Under the pieces are notes generated by a model. It was not told where the DNA came from and did no database searches. It saw nothing but the letters and a program-made list of their open reading frames with translations. From Bacteroidota bacterium (GTDB taxonomy: Bacteria; Bacteroidota; Bacteroidia; Chitinophagales; Chitinophagaceae), in NCBI GenBank assembly GCA_013289015.1, contig JABDAV010000002.1, forward strand, positions 1-64,000: a stretch of DNA of 64,000 bases. The letters run 5' to 3'. Positions 9,966-20,900 of the stretch are shown here, piece by piece (position 1 is the first letter of the stretch; every line of letters begins with the position of its first letter). The translations under genes and the position numbers were made by a program.

Positions 9966-10616
9966 ATGAAACCAAGAATAAAAATCTGTTGCATCAATTC
10001 AATCAATGAAGCAAAGCTGGCAATAAGCTTTGGCGCTTCTGCTATCGGATTGGTTGGTAAAATGCCAAGCGGCCCGGGACCAATAGAAGATAAGCTTATT
10101 GCATCAATTATAAAAACTGTTCCTCCGCCAATTGCAACTTTTTTATTAACGAGTGAAACCATCGCGGAAAATATTATAGCACACCAGCAACGCGTTCATT
10201 CCAGCACCATTCAAATTGTTGATGCAGTATCTGAAAGAAATTACAAACTGATTCGCGCACAGCTGCCATCAATAAAACTGGTGCAGGTTATTCATGTAAT
10301 TGATGAAAGTTCAGTTCATGAAGCAATTGAATTATCAGAAGAAGCAGATGCTTTATTGTTAGACAGTGGCAATCCTAAACTTACTATAAAGGAATTAGGC
10401 GGAACAGGCAGAGTGCATAACTGGGATTTAAGCAAAAAGATCGTTCGTCAAAGTAAAGTTCCTGTTTTTCTTGCAGGTGGTTTAAACCCAACAAATTTAG
10501 CTGCAGCTATTGAAACGGTGCAACCTTTCGGAATAGACGTTTGCAGTGGCCTTAGAACCAACGGCAATCTAGATGAAGAAAAATTGGACGCTTTTTTTAA
10601 AGCAGCAGGATATTAA
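9966..10616 (+). CDS. phosphoribosylanthranilate isomerase (TrpF)-like protein
   Basis: MKPRIKICCIN, DALLLDSGN..GGTGRVHNWDLSK..VPVFLAGGLNPTNLAAAIETVQPFGIDVCSGLRTNG; start placed downstream of the palindrome that the longer ORF (9894) would include. Confidence 0.85.
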   Translation: MKPRIKICCINSINEAKLAISFGASAIGLVGKMPSGPGPIEDKLIASIIKTVPPPIATFLLTSETIAENIIAHQQRVHSSTIQIVDAVSERNYKLIRAQLPSIKLVQVIHVIDESSVHEAIELSEEADALLLDSGNPKLTIKELGGTGRVHNWDLSKKIVRQSKVPVFLAGGLNPTNLAAAIETVQPFGIDVCSGLRTNGNLDEEKLDAFFKAAGY

Positions 10617-12152
10617 TTATTGAAGGTTTGTTTTTACAAACTTCATTTTAGCGCCGTTGATCGCAGGAATAATCAATTCATTTTTGTCGGTTAAAACACA
10701 ATCTTCTAAACTGTAATCATATTTTGTATTCCAGGCAGCAAAAAAGTTTCTCGTAAAAGTTCCATCGGGCTTTACTGCAATATGATCCAGTGTCTTTGAT
10801 TTTTTGTTGGCGATCACTTCATAAATAATATGAATGGCATTATTGCCCGCAATTATTTTTGCGCTGCCAAGATTTGCGGCTGTGCGATTATCTATGCTGT
10901 CATTAAAAGAATTCGACCATACAACATTGTTACTATTATTTACCCTGAATAACTCAATTTTAAATTTGTCCAGCGGCAAAGTGACATCCGGAGTAAAATA
11001 AGGTTGGGATGAATAATCTGTTGGTGGCGTATTATAACCTTGATTAATATAAACACCTTCCGGTGTCATATATCCAACATAATTGGGCAATGGATATCTA
11101 AATTCGTCCACTTTGCTTACTACTCCATAATTTGGCCTGAGTGCATAATTGTCAGCAGCATCCACTTGGCTCCAGGTTGCAAAAACACTTGAGAATTTTT
11201 CATTGGTTGATATATTGGCAGTATAACTTATCCGGTTACCGGTAAATTCTTGGTTATTAATAAAGGTATCACCCGGAAGATCATTCAGCGCATCATCTGT
11301 TTGCCAAACATATAATCTGCATTTATGTATATAGATGCTGTCTTCTCCTATATTTCCAAACACCAGATAACCGCCAGGTTTTTCTGCAACGCGAATTGGA
11401 TTATCTTCAAATGCATACTTGTTAATACTTTTTTCAGCAATCAGCATTTCATTGTTTGAAAATTTTTGTTTTATCAGTTTAAAATTAACGAGGTTATTTG
11501 AAGCAGATGTTTTTAGCAGTAAAACGTTTTTATTGTTATCCACTATAATATCTGTGAGAGATTCGTTTGCTGCATTAAAAGGAATAACAAAGTCTTTGTG
11601 TATTAATTCATCACCGGTAACAAAACTGCAATTGAATTTTAAAACATGGTAGGATGAATCATAACTCATTTTATTAAAGCAAATGGTTTTGCCATTACCA
11701 GATCGCAGAATATTATAAAAAAAATCCTGGTTTGCAATTGACCGGTCTGAAGTATTAAGACTGTCTAAAGTTTTTACGCTCATCAGATTTCCTGATTTAT
11801 CAAACGAAGCCAGTTGATACAAAAAAGTCTTTCTATGTTTATACTGACAAGTAACATAAAACATATTACCTGCATTATAAAACCGCGAAGCAGGATCTCC
11901 TTTATGTCTTAAAATATTTGTAGTTGCTTCATTTATCAATTGCATCGAATTGTCATAAACGTAAATCTTTGCCTGTCGTTGTTTTTTTATAAGCGTTTCC
12001 CAAACAATAATGTTGCCATCTACATTGCCAATAATGTTATGCTGATAATTGCTTGAATGCAACACTTTATTGCTGGAATAATAAATGGGCTGATTGTATG
12101 CTGTACATGCAATAAAAAGCAAAGGAAGGATGGGGTTAAAAAAATATTTCAT
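10617..12152 (-). CDS. hypothetical secreted protein, 511 aa
   Basis: Long intact ORF with signal-peptide-like N-terminus. Confidence 0.8.
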   Translation of the reverse strand: MKYFFNPILPLLFIACTAYNQPIYYSSNKVLHSSNYQHNIIGNVDGNIIVWETLIKKQRQAKIYVYDNSMQLINEATTNILRHKGDPASRFYNAGNMFYVTCQYKHRKTFLYQLASFDKSGNLMSVKTLDSLNTSDRSIANQDFFYNILRSGNGKTICFNKMSYDSSYHVLKFNCSFVTGDELIHKDFVIPFNAANESLTDIIVDNNKNVLLLKTSASNNLVNFKLIKQKFSNNEMLIAEKSINKYAFEDNPIRVAEKPGGYLVFGNIGEDSIYIHKCRLYVWQTDDALNDLPGDTFINNQEFTGNRISYTANISTNEKFSSVFATWSQVDAADNYALRPNYGVVSKVDEFRYPLPNYVGYMTPEGVYINQGYNTPPTDYSSQPYFTPDVTLPLDKFKIELFRVNNSNNVVWSNSFNDSIDNRTAANLGSAKIIAGNNAIHIIYEVIANKKSKTLDHIAVKPDGTFTRNFFAAWNTKYDYSLEDCVLTDKNELIIPAINGAKMKFVKTNLQ

Positions 12153-12176
12153 AAGCCAAATCTATTGAAATTAATA

Positions 12177-12875
12177 TTACAGATCTCCTAACTGCGGGCG
12201 TAATAAGATTTCTTCAACACAAGTCTGTGGCGAAAGCAAAGATGCAGCAAACACCATGTTTGCAACATCACTTGCCTGCATAATGCGTTCAGGATCGATG
12301 CCACTTTTACTCCAGCTATCTGTATATACCGCTCCGGGTATAACAGCAGTAACTTTTATATTGTATGATCTTAATTCTGCGCGTAGATTTTTTGTTAAAC
12401 CGAGCAATGCAAACTTGCTGATGCTGTAGCTGCCGCCATTAGTATAAGATGCAATAGATGCAGTTGAACACATGTTGAAAATGTGGCCTTGCTTTGCTTC
12501 CATCATCGTTGGCAAAACAGTTCTTGTTAAGTGATAAGCGCTGTACAGGTTTGTTTCAAGCATGTGTTCAAAAGTTCCGTCCTTTTCTTCATATATATTT
12601 CCCGGTAAAAAACTGCCCGCATTATTTATTAAAATATCCGGAGTTCCCTGTTGCAAACAAAAATTTCCAAAAGCAATTGCGTTTTCTTTTTTGCTGACAT
12701 CGATCGCCATTATTTTAATACTGCATTGAGGGAACTTCTGTAAAAGCTCCTGCTGTGTGGCATTCAGCACATTTTCATTACGCGAGCATAACAAAAGTGT
12801 ATTGCCTGCTGCTGCAAATTTCCCGGCTATCGCTTTACCCAATCCTTTTGATGCACCTGTGATAATAACATTCAT
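12177..12875 (-). CDS. SDR family oxidoreductase
   Basis: MNVIITGASKGLGKAIA, NNAG, YSISKFALLGLTKNLRAEL. Confidence 0.93.
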   Translation of the reverse strand: MNVIITGASKGLGKAIAGKFAAAGNTLLLCSRNENVLNATQQELLQKFPQCSIKIMAIDVSKKENAIAFGNFCLQQGTPDILINNAGSFLPGNIYEEKDGTFEHMLETNLYSAYHLTRTVLPTMMEAKQGHIFNMCSTASIASYTNGGSYSISKFALLGLTKNLRAELRSYNIKVTAVIPGAVYTDSWSKSGIDPERIMQASDVANMVFAASLLSPQTCVEEILLRPQLGDL

Positions 12876-12938
12876 GATTCAAACTTTTGTTATGAAATTT
12901 GTTGCCTAAACTAAGCATAAAAAATTAAAGCAACTTTA

Positions 12939-13643
12939 GTGAAGCAACCGAAATACAAGCATTTATTTTTTGATCTTGATCATACACTTTGGGATTTTGA
13001 AGCGAATGCTAAAGAAACATTTTCTGAATTGTATACAACACATTCGCTGCAGCAAAAAGGCATTGATGATTTAGACCTGTTCTTCAGCCGTTATTCTTTT
13101 CATAATACGCGATTGTGGGATCGTTATACAAAAGGTTTTATTAAACAGGAGGAACTGCGATGGAAGCGTGTCTGGCTCACATTGCTCGACTTTAAAATTG
13201 CTGATGAAACTTTAGCAAAAGCTATGTCTGTTGATTTCTTAAATGGCTTACCTAATCGAAAAAATTTATTTCCATATACAATTGAAATTTTAGATTACCT
13301 CATCAACAAAAATTATGTGCTTCATTTGATCACAAATGGATTTGAAAATATTCAGCACAGCAAATTAAAGCACAGTAACCTTACCAATTATTTTAAAGAA
13401 GTTGTTACTTCTGAACAGGCAGGCAGTTTAAAACCCAATAAAGAAATTTTTGAATTTGCACTGAAAGCCGCACGCGCAAACGTTGAAGAAAGCATAATGA
13501 TCGGCGACAATATTGAAGCTGATATCAAAGGCGCCCTGAGCGCAGGCTTAGATACCATTTTTGTAAATCATATTAATGAAGCAACAGATATACAACCAAC
13601 TTACATTATACATCACCTGAAAGAACTTGAAAATATTTTCTGA
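12939..13643 (+). CDS. YjjG-type HAD family nucleotidase
   Basis: KHLFFDLDHTLWDFEANAKET, ITNGFENIQHSKL, MIGDNIEADIKGA; GTG start. Confidence 0.9.
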   Translation: MKQPKYKHLFFDLDHTLWDFEANAKETFSELYTTHSLQQKGIDDLDLFFSRYSFHNTRLWDRYTKGFIKQEELRWKRVWLTLLDFKIADETLAKAMSVDFLNGLPNRKNLFPYTIEILDYLINKNYVLHLITNGFENIQHSKLKHSNLTNYFKEVVTSEQAGSLKPNKEIFEFALKAARANVEESIMIGDNIEADIKGALSAGLDTIFVNHINEATDIQPTYIIHHLKELENIF

Positions 13644-13735
13644 TAAATCACACTGCTATTTTAAGTTCTCTTTAAATATTGTCTTTAAACATTCATTCGT
13701 TTATTCAATCTTAAGCTTTAAAATTTTTTATACAA

Positions 13736-14296
13736 ATGAAGTACAGGCTTGTTTTGTTGTTTGTTGCTTTTATAGTGGCAAACAGATCGGATAGCCAAAC
13801 ATGGAATACAAATAATACTGAAAACTTAAGCACGGTTGACGGCATCATTCATGCTTTATACGATGCTATTTCGGGTCCTGTTGGCGAAGAAAGAAACTGG
13901 GATAAGTTCAGGAATTTATTTGCGGAGAATGCACGCATGTACTCTGCAGTTCCTGTTAAAGACAGCAGCGCTGCATTGAGATGCATTACACCTCAGGAAT
14001 ATGCCGAGCGTAATAAAACAAGATTTTCGGATATTGGGTTTTATGAAGAAGAGTTGTATCGTATTACAAATACTTTCGGAGCAGGCACTCAGGTTTTATC
14101 AACCTATGAATTGCATTTTACAAATAAAGATGGTGAACAGGAGATAACAAAAGGCATTAATAATATCCAATTGTTTTTTGATGGTGACCGTTATTTTATT
14201 GTAAGTGTTTTTTGGGATGCCAACTCGAAAAATATTGAAGTGCCTGAGCGTTATTTGCCGAAAGACAAGCATACGGAATTCCAGATCAATCTTTGA
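13736..14296 (+). CDS. hypothetical secreted protein, possible NTF2/SnoaL-like fold
   Basis: Signal-like N-terminus; ALYDAISGPVGEERNWDKFRNLFAENARMY. Confidence 0.7.
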   Translation: MKYRLVLLFVAFIVANRSDSQTWNTNNTENLSTVDGIIHALYDAISGPVGEERNWDKFRNLFAENARMYSAVPVKDSSAALRCITPQEYAERNKTRFSDIGFYEEELYRITNTFGAGTQVLSTYELHFTNKDGEQEITKGINNIQLFFDGDRYFIVSVFWDANSKNIEVPERYLPKDKHTEFQINL

Positions 14297-14326
14297 TGTA
14301 TGATTACTGATTTTGCCGTGTCAGGA

Positions 14327-14352
14327 AAAGACGACCACTATTATTCGTCTTT
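14327..14352. terminator. Bidirectional terminator between convergent genes
   Basis: AAAGACGA-N10-TCGTCTTT. Confidence 0.65.
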
Positions 14353-14372
14353 CAATATAAATGGGGTTTAGC

Positions 14373-16103
14373 TTATCGCTTGTCCATCTCTTCTTTCACA
14401 AACTCCATTAAAGTTTTAATGTGTTCCGGTGAAAGATCAAACTTCAAGCCTGCAGCTTCGTACAATTCAGGAAGCGGTTTTGTTCCGCCTAAGCTCAATG
14501 CATTGATATAATTATTCAATGCCTCTTCGGGATTCTTTTTATACTGCATCCACAAACCAACAGCGCCTAATTGTGCAATGCCATATTCAATATAATAAAA
14601 CGGCACTTCAAACAAATGCAACTGGCGCTGCCACCCTGTTTTCCTGTATTCTTCCAACCCGGTAAAATCAACAGTGCTGGTTGAAAATTCATTTAAAATA
14701 TTCATCCAGGCTTCTGTTCTTTCTTCAACTGTATGCTGCGGATGTTCATATATCCAATGCTGAAATTTATCAATTGTTGCAATCCATGGAAAGATCGTTA
14801 TCACCCTTTCCAACTGGTGCTCTTTTGCACGTTTTAATTCTTCTTTATTACCAAAAAATGTATTCCATTTATCCATGGTGAAAAGCTCCATGCTCATACT
14901 TGCCACTTCTGCAATTTCCATCGGATATTCTTTGAAAGCACTCAACTCTAAATGATGCGTCAGGAATGAATGCACGGCATGACCGCCTTCATGAACCATC
15001 GTTGTTACATCATCCATTTGGCCGGCAGCATTCATAAAAATGAAGGGTGCACCGCTTTCTGCCAGCGGACAATTATACCCACCCGGCGCTTTGCCTTTGC
15101 GGCTTTCAAGGTCTAAATGCCCAAGCGTGTTCATCCTTTTTAAACATTCGGCGAAGAATGGATTCAATGCTGAAAAACATTTTTCAGACTTCTCCAGTAA
15201 TTCTTTACCTGTATCAAAAGGATGCAAAGGCCTTACGTTTTCAGGCTCTGCTTCCGTATCCCATGGCCTTAAAACATCAAGACTTAATTTTTCTTTTTTA
15301 TGCAAATTGATCTTTGCAACCAATGGCAAAACATGCAGCTTCACCGCTTCATGAAATTTAAAGCAATCTTCTTTTGTATAATCGAAGCGCCCCATCTCAA
15401 CAAATTTGTAATCGCGGTAATTTTCAAAGCCTGCATTCTTTGCAACCTGGTCGCGCTTTTCAATAAGTTTTGTATAAAGATCATTCAACGCATCTTTATC
15501 CTGCATCCTGCGTTCCTGTATTTTCCGGTACACTTCTTCACGCAGAATCCTGTCGTGTTCATGCAAAAATTTTGAAGCTTGCTGTAACGTATATTCCTGG
15601 CCGTTCACTTCAACTGTCATAGCGCCTGTTATCACACCGAACTGTTGTTGCATCACACTTAATTCAGCCTGCAGCGGAATATTGGCTTCGCGAAACAGTT
15701 CAATATTTTTTCTAACACTGCGCAGGTAAGTAAAATACTTTTGCTGATCCAACTCTTTTGTAAATGGCGAATTAATGAGCTTCTTATTCAACGCATCTGC
15801 ATATGGCTGCAGCTTCGGTTGAATTTCCATGCAGAAATAAGTGAATGCTTTTTCGAGAGATTTATCTGTTGTATCACAGGTCATCTTTATTTGTCGCCAA
15901 CAGGCATCTTCACTTACTACGGCTTCCAGCTCACTCATATCTTTCAGCCATTGTTCAAGCGCTTCCTTTGAATTAATATTTCTGTCTGATAAATTTTTAA
16001 AATACGGCTCTAACGCTTCCCAGGTGGTTACGGTAAAATCTTCAGGAATAAAATGCCTTTGCATTTTTTGTATATCTGCAGTCAATTGCATTGTGAATAT
16101 CAA
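14373..16103 (-). CDS. M3 family oligoendopeptidase
   Basis: MVHEGGHAVHSFLTHH zinc-binding HExxH-type motif; alpha-helical ORF. Confidence 0.93.
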   Translation of the reverse strand: MIFTMQLTADIQKMQRHFIPEDFTVTTWEALEPYFKNLSDRNINSKEALEQWLKDMSELEAVVSEDACWRQIKMTCDTTDKSLEKAFTYFCMEIQPKLQPYADALNKKLINSPFTKELDQQKYFTYLRSVRKNIELFREANIPLQAELSVMQQQFGVITGAMTVEVNGQEYTLQQASKFLHEHDRILREEVYRKIQERRMQDKDALNDLYTKLIEKRDQVAKNAGFENYRDYKFVEMGRFDYTKEDCFKFHEAVKLHVLPLVAKINLHKKEKLSLDVLRPWDTEAEPENVRPLHPFDTGKELLEKSEKCFSALNPFFAECLKRMNTLGHLDLESRKGKAPGGYNCPLAESGAPFIFMNAAGQMDDVTTMVHEGGHAVHSFLTHHLELSAFKEYPMEIAEVASMSMELFTMDKWNTFFGNKEELKRAKEHQLERVITIFPWIATIDKFQHWIYEHPQHTVEERTEAWMNILNEFSTSTVDFTGLEEYRKTGWQRQLHLFEVPFYYIEYGIAQLGAVGLWMQYKKNPEEALNNYINALSLGGTKPLPELYEAAGLKFDLSPEHIKTLMEFVKEEMDKR

Positions 16104-16245
16104 ATTTTAAAAGTAAATTAAAACTATAGCGCGCTTATTGCATAAGCGCTTATATATTTTTTGTTGACGAGCTGCAATATTTCATTTAAGCACGGTTGTG
16201 TCACTCCCTGTACAGTTGATACATTTAGCAGCACAAAGTATCAAA

Positions 16246-16836
16246 CTACTTCTTTGCTGCTTTCTTTTTTGCTGCCATAGGTTCACCGTTTGTTTCTGCT
16301 TCTTCTTTTATTTCAGCAGTCTCGGCCTTTTTTGCTTTTGCAGCTTTCACTTTTTTAGGTTCAGTTTCAACAGCAGGCGTTTCATCCTGCTCCTTCATTT
16401 CAATTTCTTTTACTTCAGGCTCAGTTTCTTTATTTTCAGCTTCTTGTTCTTCTTCGCTTAATTTTATTTCAACATTGTTTTTCTGCAGTACATCAAACCA
16501 CTTCACCATTTTCTTCATGTCGCTTGCATATACCCTGTCAAAATCCATTGTTGGATACACCTTCTCAAAATATTTTTTTACTGCAGATGCGTCTTTTTCA
16601 TTCGGCAAATTCTCCCCGCTGCTTTGCATAGCCTGAAATACTTCTGCAAGATTTACATTTTCTTGTTCTGTATAAACTTCAATACTTTCAAGATGTGAAA
16701 AATTATGAACGCGTGATGAAACGAAACGGGTTGTTTTATCATCCAGCGAACGCAGAATAGCGCCGTCACTTTTGCTGGCGATCAGTTCAAACAAACCGGG
16801 CAATCCTGAAACAGAAACCAATTTAGTATATTCCAT
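16246..16836 (-). CDS. DUF5606-like protein with K/E/A-rich tail
   Basis: MEYTKLVSVSGLPGLFELIASKSDGAILRSLDDKTTRFVSSRVHNFSHLESIEVYT. Confidence 0.8.
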   Translation of the reverse strand: MEYTKLVSVSGLPGLFELIASKSDGAILRSLDDKTTRFVSSRVHNFSHLESIEVYTEQENVNLAEVFQAMQSSGENLPNEKDASAVKKYFEKVYPTMDFDRVYASDMKKMVKWFDVLQKNNVEIKLSEEEQEAENKETEPEVKEIEMKEQDETPAVETEPKKVKAAKAKKAETAEIKEEAETNGEPMAAKKKAAKK

Positions 16837-16870
16837 AAAAAAAATTTGAGGGCTGCAATATAAAATAATT

Positions 16871-17000
16871 GCAGCCTATCCCCAACCCCTTTCCAAAGGA
16901 AAGGGACAAAAAGGCAAGTCTTTAAATATAATTAACAACAAGAAAATTAATTAGAGTCTCAAAAGTCCTTCCCAAAAGGGAAGGATTTAGGATGGGCTGT
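16871..17000. mobile_element. Putative MITE-like inverted pair of G/C-rich hairpins
   Basis: Left gcagcctatccccaacccctttccaaaggaaaggga; reverse complement of the right end is acagcccatcctaaatccttcccttttgggaagga. Confidence 0.55.
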
Positions 17001-17004
17001 TCCT

Positions 17005-17012
17005 TACCTTTG
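17005..17012 (+). promoter_or_regulatory. Candidate Bacteroidota -7 box (TACCTTTG) for comB
   Basis: TAnnTTTG match 5 nt upstream of the ATG. Confidence 0.5.
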
Positions 17013-17017
17013 CCCGC

Positions 17018-17737
17018 ATGCAAAAACCCGTATTGCACACACTGCTTTCTCCGCGGCTTTTAGATCTGTACGATGTTGCTGATGGTATTGTTGTAATTAT
17101 TGATGTGTTTCGCGCCACTTCTACTATTGCTGCTGCATTATATAACGGAGCAGAGAAAGTTATACCCGTTGCGGGCGTTGAAGACTGTATTGCTATCGGT
17201 AAAGAATTAAATGCGGTTACTGCCGGTGAGCGTGACGGTAAAGTAATTGAAGGATTGCAACATGGTAATTCTCCTGCTGAATATCCGCGCAACTTTATTG
17301 AAGGAAAAACTTTGGTACTTACAACCACCAACGGAACAAAGCTGTTGCATATGGCGTTGGACAAAGGCGCTGCTGAAGTTGTTACCGGATCATTTCCTAA
17401 TTTATCTGCTGTGTGCAGGCATCTTGCATCATCAAATAAAAACGTAATTCTTGGCTGCTCTGCATGGAAAGACAAATTCAATCTTGAAGACACGTTATTT
17501 GCCGGCGCTGTTATTGCCCAGGTAAAAAAATATTTCACTGTTTATTGTGACAGCAGTTTAATGGCAGAAGATATGTACCGGTTGCACTGTAAAGACCTTT
17601 ATTCCTTTATAAGAAAAACCACACATTGGTACAGGCTGGCTGCTTATGGTTTGGAAAAAGACCTTGAATATTGTGTTACGCCTGATACAGCGAATGTATT
17701 GCCGATCTATAAAGACGGTGCGCTGGTGATTAATTGA
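17018..17737 (+). CDS. comB: 2-phosphosulfolactate phosphatase
   Basis: VIIDVFRATSTIAAAL, TTNGTKLL, AGERDGKVIEGLQHGNSPAEY. Confidence 0.9.
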   Translation: MQKPVLHTLLSPRLLDLYDVADGIVVIIDVFRATSTIAAALYNGAEKVIPVAGVEDCIAIGKELNAVTAGERDGKVIEGLQHGNSPAEYPRNFIEGKTLVLTTTNGTKLLHMALDKGAAEVVTGSFPNLSAVCRHLASSNKNVILGCSAWKDKFNLEDTLFAGAVIAQVKKYFTVYCDSSLMAEDMYRLHCKDLYSFIRKTTHWYRLAAYGLEKDLEYCVTPDTANVLPIYKDGALVIN

Positions 17738-17971
17738 TTTATTTTTTACCTTATTGTTAACCTGCATTAACAGGAACCTGACTACAGAAATACAACTGTT
17801 CTCAACCAGCGTTTATTTGTATGAAACCAAAAAATAATCAGCAATTGCGCTTACAATTTTGTAAAACTGATTGTTAACGTTTCCATAGGCTTTTATTACT
17901 GCCTGTTTTGGTTTATTTTTGCTGTTGCTTTTTTTTGCATGGTCCTTTAAATTTTAAAACCGGGAATTAGT

Positions 17972-20900
17972 TTGGCGTTACCACATTTAATTAAATACAT
18001 CTACAATAACGGCACTGATGAGGTTATACGGCGTGGGAAAAAAATCTTCTCTTCAGGTTATGTTGAACTGATTGAAAACGATGAGCTCCTGGGTTCTATC
18101 GTTTTTAGGGTAAGGGATGATTCCTACAACACTTTTTACAAAGTGTATATAAGCCGTTATAACAATATTCAAAATCTTTCACTCCGCTGCAGCTGTCCGT
18201 ATAATCTTGGCGATATCTGTCGCCATGAAGCCGGTGCTTTATTTCGTTTACAGGAATTGATCGATAACAATAAACTCGGCGAAACAGACACAGCATACAG
18301 GCAGCAACATACGATTGTAAGAATAAAACAACTTGAGATCCGGTCTATTAGACTGTTATCTGCGCCCGATGCTTTGCAGGAAGCAGAAAGTTATTTACGC
18401 AGCAATAAAGCCAATATAACAGAAGCAGCAAACGATATTGTTAAAGCAGAACTGAATTATGAAGATCAAACGTATGCATTGCAGTTTCGCCGCAACGAAG
18501 AAAAAAATTTAGATACAAGCTGCAACTGTAATTCAGAAACGCATTATCCTTTATGCGTGCATAAAGTAATTGTGCTGATGCAACTGCTAAGCAGTTTCGG
18601 CGCTTCTTTTTTTGATACCATCAGTAACCGCGACCGCGAAAAAAATAAACTGCTTGCTTTGTACGGTTATTCTGTTGATGATGATCTTGAAGGAAAATTT
18701 GAATTTACTTTTCGTGATGGCAAACCTTTTTTGCGTGTGCTTGATCCGGGTATAAAACGTATTGTTGCACCGCCGCCGGAAAGGAAACCTTTTTTGATGC
18801 CTATTCAAAAAGAAGTGCTGGTTGAAGAGAAAGCACCTGAAATCACACAATATCAAAAGTTGGGTGTTGTGCTGAAATATGATGCATTTCAATATCCTTT
18901 TATACAGTCAGATGCTATTAAAGGTGAAGTGAATGAGGAAACAAAAGAATTCGCCGGTAAAATAGAAAGACTTGATCTTACAAAATTTGTAAATACAGAA
19001 GATCTCAGTGAAGACGATAAAATGCTTATACAGCAATTGCGTAAGCTGTTGCCTTCAGAAGTTACACGTTATCTAAACCGCAACTCTCCTTTCAGTGGTA
19101 TTTGGGAAAATATCACACAGCAACACAACGATGATCTTCCTGAAGAAACACGCTATCTTATTATTGAATACCTACTTCCAAAGTATAAAAAATTATTTTC
19201 AGAAATAAGCGAAGGCAATTTTGCGTTTACGCTGCAACAGCAAAAGCCATTTATAACAGCAAATCTGCAACAGGCAATTCTATCCAATCAATATATACAA
19301 CCACAATTTGTGGTTGATTATACAAACAATGTTTACGAAATAAAATGCCATGTAAAATTGTTAAACGCTGTTGTGGCTTTAACTGAAAATGAAATTGCAT
19401 CGTCACTTGTTTTCAAACATGAGAATACATTTTACCTGTGGCAGAAAACAGATGATGTTTTACTGGCAGAGCGTTTTCTTGCCAATGGAAAAATATCCAT
19501 TGCTGAAGATGATTGGAACAAACAATTAAACGAATTTATTTTACCGCTCACCAAACAATACGATGTTCAGTTCAGCGGCATACAAAAAGAAGAGGTTAAA
19601 AATATTAAGCCTGAGATGCGGCTGCTGATCAAAGAAAAAAGCGATTATCTTTTATTTCAGCCTTTATTTAATTACAGCGGCTATGATGTAAGGCACGAAG
19701 ATAAAGACCGCATCATTATTCCTTCAGCCGGCAAGCTTATCATTATTCATCGCAATGCAGAAGCAGAAAAAATATTGGTGAAAAAGATCGAGAATCTGCA
19801 TTCATCTTTTATACATACAGACTCAGATACGCTTGCATTAAAAGGTACTGATGTTTTAAAAAACAACTGGTTCTTTCTTTTTGCTGACGCCATAAAAGAA
19901 CTGAACATTCCTGTTTATGGATTTGACGCGCTGAAAAAATATCGCTTCAACACAGCTAAGCCTTCAACAAAAATTTTCATCAGCAACAATACAGACTGGT
20001 TTGATGCTAAGATCGACATTCATTTTGGCGAACAGAAAGTTACGGTTGCTGATGTAAAAAAAGCATTAGCCAATAAGCAACAGTTTGTTCCGTTGCAGGA
20101 TGGCACGCTGGGAATTTTACCTGAAGACTGGATCCGCCGCTATTCCATGTTGTTTGCGGTGGGTGAGGGCAAAGCAACCAACATCAAATTAAGCAAATAT
20201 CATTTTGGTGTTATTGAAGAATTGTATGCGCAGCGTAATGAAGAAGAAGTGTTTTTCAGGCTTGAAGAAAAATATGAACGATTAAAAGAACACCATTCAG
20301 TAAAACAAATTGATCCGCCAGAGCATTTGGCGCATGTACTGCGGCCTTACCAGATCTCAGGTTTTCAGTGGCTCAATTATTTAAGTGAAGTAAACTGGGG
20401 CGGTATTCTTGCGGATGATATGGGTTTGGGTAAAACCGTGCAGGCTTTATCATTTCTTCATCATTATAAAAATCAGTACAGTAAAATAAGAGCATTAGTG
20501 GTGTGTCCCACTTCGCTTATGTTTAACTGGGAGAATGAAATAAAAAAATTCACGCCTTCTTTGTCATGGTTTATTCATCATGGAAGTGCGCGTTCGCAAC
20601 AATTGGATGCATTTCAAAGTGCAGATATCGTAATTACAACTTACGGAACATTGCGCAGCGATATACAATTGTTTACTGAAGCCGAATTTGATTATGTTAT
20701 TCTTGATGAAAGCCAGGCGATAAAAAATCCGCACAGTAAAGTAACAAAAGCCGCAGGTTTGTTGAATGCAAAGAATCGTTTGTGTATGAGTGGAACGCCT
20801 TTGCAGAACAATACGTTTGACATGTTTGCGCAAATGAATTTTTTAAATCCCGGTATGCTGGGCAGCATGGAATTTTTCCGCCAGGAATTTGCCATACCGA

